From Muscardinus avellanarius (lineage: Eukaryota > Chordata > Mammalia > Rodentia > Gliridae), in assembly GCA_963383645.1 (NCBI GenBank), contig OY726559.1, positions 118,753,405 to 118,817,404 of the forward strand: DNA of 64,000 nt, written 5' to 3'. Made by a program: the position numbers and the translations under genes. Positions 62,301-64,000 of the stretch are shown here, in pieces; the stretch's first letter is position 1; every line of letters starts with the position of its first letter. The notes beneath the pieces were generated by a model. The model had not been told where the DNA came from, did no database searches, and was given only the letters and a program-made list of their open reading frames with translations.

Positions 62301-63873
62301 GGGCGAGGGTAGCTGGGGCTGGTTCCTCCCACACGGACCCTCCTTCCCCTTCCAAAGCGCCTGTCCTGGCATCACCCTGCGGGTAGCGACCTCCTCCGCT
62401 GTGGAGGCTTCTACACAGCCAGCGACCCTAGCAAGGAGGATATCAGGTGAGGGCGTGATGAGAAGACTCGAGGGCGAGGCCAGCGGGGTCGAGCCATCCT
62501 TGAATTCTGACTCCTGCCCCTCCAGAGCAGTGGAGTCCATGCTCCAGGCTGGGCATTCTGACGTCGTCCTGGTGGACACTGCGGATGAGCTGCCTAACCT
62601 TGCTGATGTCCAGGGTGCCCACCTGAAGCTGAGGGCCCTCTGCCTGCCTGGTGAGAATAACCTTTGACCATAGCCCCTATGTCTGCTGGCCCTAACCTGG
62701 TCCACCCTTTTGTCTGCTGCAGATGAGTAATAAACCCTTCATCCCATTGAGCCTTGGTTTTAGTTTTCTACTCCACTCCCATCTTCTACAGACTTACAGA
62801 ATGCCCCTCTTCTTGGCCCCAACATAGTTATTTTTAAAATAGTTGTATAAAGCCAGGTGTGGTGGTGCAGGCCTATAATCCCAGAATTTGGGAGACAGGA
62901 GGATCACGGGTTCAAGAACAGCCTCAGCAAGTAGTGAGATTCTCAATTAACCTAGTGAGACCGTTTCAGAATAAAAATAAAATATGGCTCGAGGGTGTAG
63001 GTCAGAGGTAGAAAGCCCCTGGATTCAATTTCTAGCACCACAAATAAAATAGAGTAAAATAAGATAAAATGAATAGCTGTGTAGCCAGGCATGGTGTTGT
63101 ACTCCTGTAATCCTAGTACTTAGGAGGCTGAGACAGGATCTCAAGTTCAAGGACAGCTTTTTTTGTGTGTGTGTGTGGTACTGGGGATAGAACCCAGGGG
63201 CCTTCTACCTCCAGGCTACACTCTCAGACCTATTTTTTATATTTGGAAAAAGGGTCTCTTAAACCAGCTGAGGCTGGCTTCGAACCTTCATGATCCTCCT
63301 GTCTCCGCCTCCCAAGCGCGGGGATTACAAGCGTGCGGCACCACGCCCGGCTCAAGCACAGCTTTAACAATTGAGAAGGACCCTCAGCAACCTAGCGAGA
63401 CCCTGTTTCATAGCTTGGCATTAGAATGCCCCTGGGTGGTTCAATCCCCAATTAACCCTTCCTCCCAAAATAGCTGTATAAAATTCACCCTTCACCCATC
63501 TTAAGGGGAGAATTTGATGAATTTTCTTACATTTACATTGTACAACCATCAACACTCTGTGTGTGTGTGTGTGTGTGTTTGAAGACTGAACCAAGGCCTT
63601 GTGCAAGCCAGGCAACTGCTCTACCACTCACCCTAGTCCCATCAGCACAGTTTAATTTAGACCTTATGGCCATGCACAGCTCCTTCCCATTTCTACCCGA
63701 TGGCATGCCCAGGCAGCCACCACCAGCGTATTCTTAACCCATCAGGGGGACCTGAATCCCGAGTCCTCCTGATCTTTCTGCCTTCATACCCTCTTCTCTC
63801 TACCAGACTCCTCGGTAGCTGAGGACAAGTGGCTCTCAGCCTTGGAAGGAACGCGATGGCTGGACTACGTCAG
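59301..63873 (+). CDS. MTMR11: MTMR11 myotubularin-related protein 11, 5' part (runs off the window)
   Basis: Coding exons: 59301-59366, 59712-59787, 60073-60194, 60405-60465, 60616-60758, 61619-61697, 61818-61953, 62138-62225, 62358-62446, 62526-62650, 63807-63873. They join in phase for 350 codons plus 2 bases, about half of the ~709 residues I recall for human. Residues about 30-155 form the GRAM/PH-like domain (GTLVCTNFRVTFQPCGWQ). From about 213 the myotubularin phosphatase-like domain begins (GWRVSTVNERF, SLPRYFWVP, SDLLRCGGFYTASDP). The MTMR10/11/12 branch is considered catalytically dead; the active-site loop lies beyond this window, so that cannot be checked here. No premature stop is seen. 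The ATG was chosen because MWGGGRGQSFNIAPQKEEP matches the known N-terminus. Confidence 0.95.
59712..59787 (+). CDS. MTMR11: MTMR11 coding exon 2
   Basis: Reads SVGGSRMPEPRSRQLGSSLA followed by SRCLP. The acceptor is CCAAAG at 59706-59711; a CACAG nine bases upstream would also be in frame and add three residues. Donor GTAATA. Confidence 0.8.
60073..60194 (+). CDS. MTMR11: MTMR11 coding exon 3
   Basis: Acceptor CCCCGTCAG. Reads (G)EQVLAWAPGLRKGLEPELP, then GTLVCTNFRVTFQPCGWQRS, the first strands of the GRAM/PH-like domain. Donor GTGCGA. Confidence 0.93.
60405..60465 (+). CDS. MTMR11: MTMR11 coding exon 4
   Basis: Acceptor TTCCCCTAG. Reads DTPLSSDYDFALANIGRVEA, GRAM/PH-like domain. Donor GTGAGT. 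Confidence 0.93.
60616..60758 (+). CDS. MTMR11: MTMR11 coding exon 5
   Basis: Acceptor GACCCCCAG. Reads (V)SGLSRVQLLRPGSQLKFIP, then EEILLHGRDFRLLRVAFEAG and GLEPQAFQ, the end of the GRAM/PH-like domain. Donor GTAAGA. Confidence 0.95.
60984..61226 (-). mobile_element. SINE type B in MTMR11 intron 5
   Basis: TATTCCTCCCAGATTT on both sides (16-bp target-site duplication). Confidence 0.94.
61244..61465 (-). mobile_element. SINE type A in MTMR11 intron 5
   Basis: TCTAGACATGTTCT on both sides; the first bases of the module (GTACTGGG) are missing. Confidence 0.94.
61619..61697 (+). CDS. MTMR11: MTMR11 coding exon 6
   Basis: Acceptor CCCCCACAG. Reads VTMAIVQARAQSSPSQQYVG then ITLSRA, linker to the phosphatase-like domain. 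Donor GTGAGT. Confidence 0.94.
61818..61953 (+). CDS. MTMR11: MTMR11 coding exon 7
   Basis: Acceptor CTGCCCCAG. Reads (G)QGSGSRKPPVPLLETLEDW, then GWRVSTVNERFDVAT, entering the myotubularin domain. Donor GTGACC. Confidence 0.95.
62138..62225 (+). CDS. MTMR11: MTMR11 coding exon 8
   Basis: Acceptor CATTTTGCAG. Reads (S)LPRYFWVPNRVLDSEVRRA then FGHFHQGRGP. Donor GTCAGT, phase 0. Confidence 0.95.
62358..62446 (+). CDS. MTMR11: MTMR11 coding exon 9
   Basis: Acceptor CTTCCAAAG. Reads RLSWHHPAGSDLLRCGGFYT then ASDPSKEDI. Donor GTGAGG. Confidence 0.94.
62526..62650 (+). CDS. MTMR11: MTMR11 coding exon 10
   Basis: Acceptor CCCCTCCAG. Reads AVESMLQAGHSDVVLVDTAD, then ELPNLADVQGAHLKLRALCL. Donor GTGAGA. 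Confidence 0.95.
62850..63050 (+). mobile_element. SINE, older, in MTMR11 intron 10
   Basis: AGCCAGGTGTGGTGGTGC to CAATTTCTAGCACC. Confidence 0.87.
63084..63470. mobile_element. SINE (+) split by type A-like SINE (-)
   Basis: Outer halves 63084-63160 and 63361-63470; inner minus-strand copy 63163-63350 with a GT tail. AAGGACAGCTTT and AAGCACAGCTTT border the inner copy. Confidence 0.92.
63560..63640 (-). mobile_element. ID-like monomer with GT tail
   Basis: (GT)9, then ACTGAACCAAGGCCTTGTGC and CTCTACCACTCACCCTAGTC. Confidence 0.8.
63807..63873 (+). CDS. MTMR11: MTMR11 coding exon 11 (last in window)
   Basis: Acceptor TCTCTACCAG. Reads (D)SSVAEDKWLSALEGTRWLD then YV plus two bases of an Arg codon before GTACTC. 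The next exon is not in the remaining 127 bases. Confidence 0.93.
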
Positions 63874-64000
63874 GTACTCCCCCAGCCGTGGCTTAGACCT
63901 CCAACTTCCCCATCCTACTGCTACCCTGACTCCTTGGTGGGTTTCCATGAATTCTCGGTTCCCAGGGGCCAGAAGGATTCTGGAGCTGCCCCCATTCCAT

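Noticed and set aside
61954..62667. 237-codon frame within MTMR11
   Set aside because: It runs through introns and exons in a frame that only partly coincides with the spliced MTMR11 reading frame.

Overview
The window is mammalian nuclear DNA, almost certainly from a rodent. It carries most or all of one spliced gene and the 5' half of a second, embedded in very dense SINE repeats. About 110 copies or fragments of a dimeric SINE are visible. Each has a 7SL/B1-like left half, an A-rich linker and a tRNA-Ala/ID-derived right half with an internal deletion, which is the B1-dID architecture. This points to a non-murid rodent (squirrel-, beaver- or guinea-pig-like lineages); I cannot fix the species from sequence alone.

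Two SINE types recur and are used below. Type A has a right module reading GTCTGGGAGTGTAGCC with GGCTTCCAGGAACCCC, and a left half containing GGTTCGAAGCC. Type B has a right module reading GGGCTGGGGGTGTAGCTC with CCCTGGGTTCCATCCCC, and a left half with the repeated TAGTGAGG/CAGTGAGA motif.

Layout. 1-24751: intronic or upstream DNA of OTUD7B, made of SINEs, one L1, L2/MIR fossils and microsatellites, with no coding exon found. 24752-51882: OTUD7B (Cezanne) on the + strand. Eleven coding exons were assembled by hand. All have AG/GT borders and compatible phases, and they give exactly 843 codons plus stop, with the catalytic Cys and His at residues 194 and 358. 51883 to about 58180: a long SINE-bearing 3' UTR ending near an AATAAA at 58154. 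About 58200-59300: short intergenic/promoter interval. 59301-63873: the first eleven coding exons of MTMR11, also on the + strand. The ORF is open throughout and leaves the window after codon 350. OTUD7B followed by MTMR11 in the same direction is the arrangement I recall at human 1q21.

The two genes are not known to share a pathway. OTUD7B is an OTU-family deubiquitinase. MTMR11 is a myotubularin-family protein regarded as a pseudophosphatase.

The most notable non-genic structure is the SINE landscape. SINEs have repeatedly inserted into the A-rich linkers of older SINEs (three levels deep at 44067-44720), formed head-to-tail multimers, seeded CA/GT microsatellites at their 3' ends, and bound a local ~0.5 kb duplication (1930-2423 and 4237-4738). 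I found no clearly novel protein system; the unusual features concern repeat biology.
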